DNA from: Candidatus Poseidoniaceae archaeon
GTDB lineage: Archaea; Thermoplasmatota; Poseidoniia; Poseidoniales; Poseidoniaceae
DNA: 6,132 bases
Assembly: GCA_029250385.1 (NCBI GenBank)
Contig: JAQXFJ010000146.1
Coordinates: 1-6,132 of the forward strand
Reading direction: 5' to 3'
The notes under the pieces were generated by a model. The model saw nothing but the letters and a program-made list of their open reading frames with translations, was not told where the DNA came from and did no database searches. The first letter of the stretch is position 1, and each line of letters opens with the position of its first letter. A program made the translations under genes and the position numbers. This document shows, one piece after another, positions 5,146 through 6,132 of this stretch.

Positions 5146-5736
5146 TCATTCATTCCAAGCGGCGTTATCGTCGTGAAGTTTTCTAAGTCGCAGGAAACCA
5201 ACTAATGCAGCTACATTGGCGATATGGGCAGTGGTGCAATATAGACAAATTTTTCCTTCTTCAATTTCATAAGAGATCAGCAGCAATATCACAAGAATAC
5301 CTGCTCCAGTAATCAGTGTACCTAATTGAATGAAACGTTGAGTGTAGTCACCATTTGGATCGTTCTTGACAACCAATATCATGAATAACAAGAAAGCGTT
5401 TACCATCATTCCAATAAAGCCCCATGATATTCCGAAGAATGGGTCAACATTTAGGTCAGTATTACCCAACAAGTCATCGCATGAGAAGACTGTTGATGAT
5501 GTACAGAAGTTTCCTCCTTCGCTAATCTTAGAAGTTATCCAAAAGGTTTGAGCTGAAACTGCAAAACCAAAGAAAGTGATAATCTGCAATCCAGCGGTAA
5601 TTTGACCACGGACTGTAGATAAGATTTCATAGCGACTAGACAATGAATCAGCAGTCGAGCGCCCCATTGGGGAAAGCAGGAATAGACCGAATAATGTCGG
5701 AATCATGTATGCTGCAATCAATAAGTTATCGAGCAT
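5146..5736 (-). CDS. VKOR-family membrane thiol oxidoreductase
   Basis: Vitamin K epoxide reductase homologues in prokaryotes take electrons from a thioredoxin-like partner and pass them to membrane quinone, doing the job of DsbB. Numbered from ATG 5736 (196 residues), five membrane helices are visible at about 2-22, 47-67, 103-124, 136-156 and 165-184. The last four match the VKOR core and the first is extra. The loop between core helices 1 and 2 holds the shuttle pair C78 and C86 (FC..FSCDDLLG, seven residues between). The CxxC centre is ICLYC, C164 and C167, at the start of the last helix. All four redox Cys are therefore present. A GTG at 5745 would add three residues and overlap the upstream gene by eight bases. 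I prefer the ATG, which begins one base after that gene's TGA and has GGTG six bases before it. Tight coupling to a thioredoxin-fold gene supports an oxidase-partner pair. Confidence 0.9.
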   Translation of the reverse strand: MLDNLLIAAYMIPTLFGLFLLSPMGRSTADSLSSRYEILSTVRGQITAGLQIITFFGFAVSAQTFWITSKISEGGNFCTSSTVFSCDDLLGNTDLNVDPFFGISWGFIGMMVNAFLLFMILVVKNDPNGDYTQRFIQLGTLITGAGILVILLLISYEIEEGKICLYCTTAHIANVAALVGFLRLRKLHDDNAAWNE

Positions 5737-5737
5737 T

Positions 5738-6132
5738 TCAAGCACCGCCGTTAGGTGTTAGTTCTTGAATTGCTTCTGCAAGAGTCATTGATCTATCATC
5801 AGAATTCCATGCAACTATACCATCTGGTTGGATTAAAAAGTAGGCAGGAGTCCCTGGAATACCCCACTTATCCATATTGTCCTGATCAATATCATCAACA
5901 TAAGGGAAGTTATGCCCATAATCTAATCTAAAATCTTGTATTTCTGCTCTGCTGGAGTCATGACCTTGAATACTTAATTCAGTTGCGCTAGCGATAAAGT
6001 TCACATGCGGACCATTCCAGTTTGGATTGTTAGCGGTGTATGTGTTAGCCCAATCTGCTTGGTTGCTAGCAGACTGTTGACAATATGGACAATCAGTATC
6101 CATGAATATCATCGCCACCCACTGTCCTGTAA
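5738..6132 (-). CDS. Thioredoxin/TlpA-like protein, 5'-truncated by window edge; likely VKOR partner
   Basis: The frame is open to the right edge, with 130 complete codons visible. It starts in the middle of a thioredoxin fold: TGQWVAMIFMDTDCPYC places the strand before the active site at residues 1-10 and the redox pair at C14 and C17 (CPYC). The cis-Pro loop is GIPGTPAYFLIQPDG, followed by the final strand and helix (MTLAEAIQEL), which is typical of TlpA/AhpC-like thioredoxins. A GTG at 6118 could be taken as a start, but it would cut through the first core strand, so it is internal. The N-terminal part, with any signal peptide or anchor, lies outside the window. The gene ends one base before the VKOR ATG (or overlaps its GTG alternative). 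CPYC sites occur in both oxidising and reducing members; the VKOR neighbour favours oxidation of exported proteins. Confidence 0.88.
   Translation of the reverse strand, partial: TGQWVAMIFMDTDCPYCQQSASNQADWANTYTANNPNWNGPHVNFIASATELSIQGHDSSRAEIQDFRLDYGHNFPYVDDIDQDNMDKWGIPGTPAYFLIQPDGIVAWNSDDRSMTLAEAIQELTPNGGA

Noticed and set aside
5366..5551. Plus-strand frame of 61 codons opposite VKOR
   Set aside because: It covers the VKOR Cys loop and membrane helices in antisense, and its translation is not protein-like.
6116..6118. GTG at 6118 as the start of the right-edge thioredoxin-like gene
   Set aside because: The upstream codons continue in frame as TGQW, completing the strand that leads to the CPYC site, so the gene continues beyond the window.

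Overview
The window looks like chromosomal DNA of an AT-rich archaeon, most likely a planktonic euryarchaeon of the Poseidoniales (Marine Group II) or a relative. The domain call is firm: there is an archaeal-type elongation factor 1-beta, the small archaeal Zn-ribbon protein usually found beside it, a TruD pseudouridine synthase, TATA-like rather than -35/-10 promoters, and a VKOR/thioredoxin redox pair. The lineage below that is inferred from general sequence character only. Coding density is very high. No gap between genes exceeds about 110 bases, so there is no long non-coding stretch to explain. I see no tRNA, rRNA, CRISPR array, insertion sequence or phage gene.

Layout. 1-1296 (+): truD, cut by the left edge. 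2949-1297 (-): four information-processing genes, namely an RlmE/FtsJ-type rRNA 2'-O-methyltransferase, a single-OB-fold nucleic-acid-binding protein, a 56-residue Zn-ribbon protein (1749-1579) and aEF1B (1569-1297). The last two form a tight pair with near-identical ribosome binding sites and probably their own promoter. 3058-3999 (+): a secreted, membrane-anchored thioredoxin-like protein, divergent from rlmE. 4094-4366 (+): a 90-residue protein of unknown function. 6132-4363 (-): a redox operon made of a thioredoxin/TlpA-like protein (cut by the right edge), a VKOR-family membrane protein overlapping or coupled to it, and a membrane-anchored His/Cys-rich extracellular protein of an archaeal family without known function.

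How the genes fit together. The left half is tRNA/rRNA modification plus translation elongation. The right half is extracytoplasmic thiol chemistry: VKOR reoxidises a thioredoxin-fold partner using membrane quinone, and the neighbouring exported proteins (one with its own WCTSC site, one rich in His with two ectodomain Cys) are plausible partners or clients.

Two convergent gene pairs meet with essentially no spacer: the stops abut as TGATCA at 1294-1299 and overlap as TTAA at 4363-4366. Three starts need care. truD and the right-edge thioredoxin gene both run off the window, and the GTG codons at 211 and 6118 are internal. The His/Cys-rich gene begins at a TTG with an excellent Shine-Dalgarno sequence.
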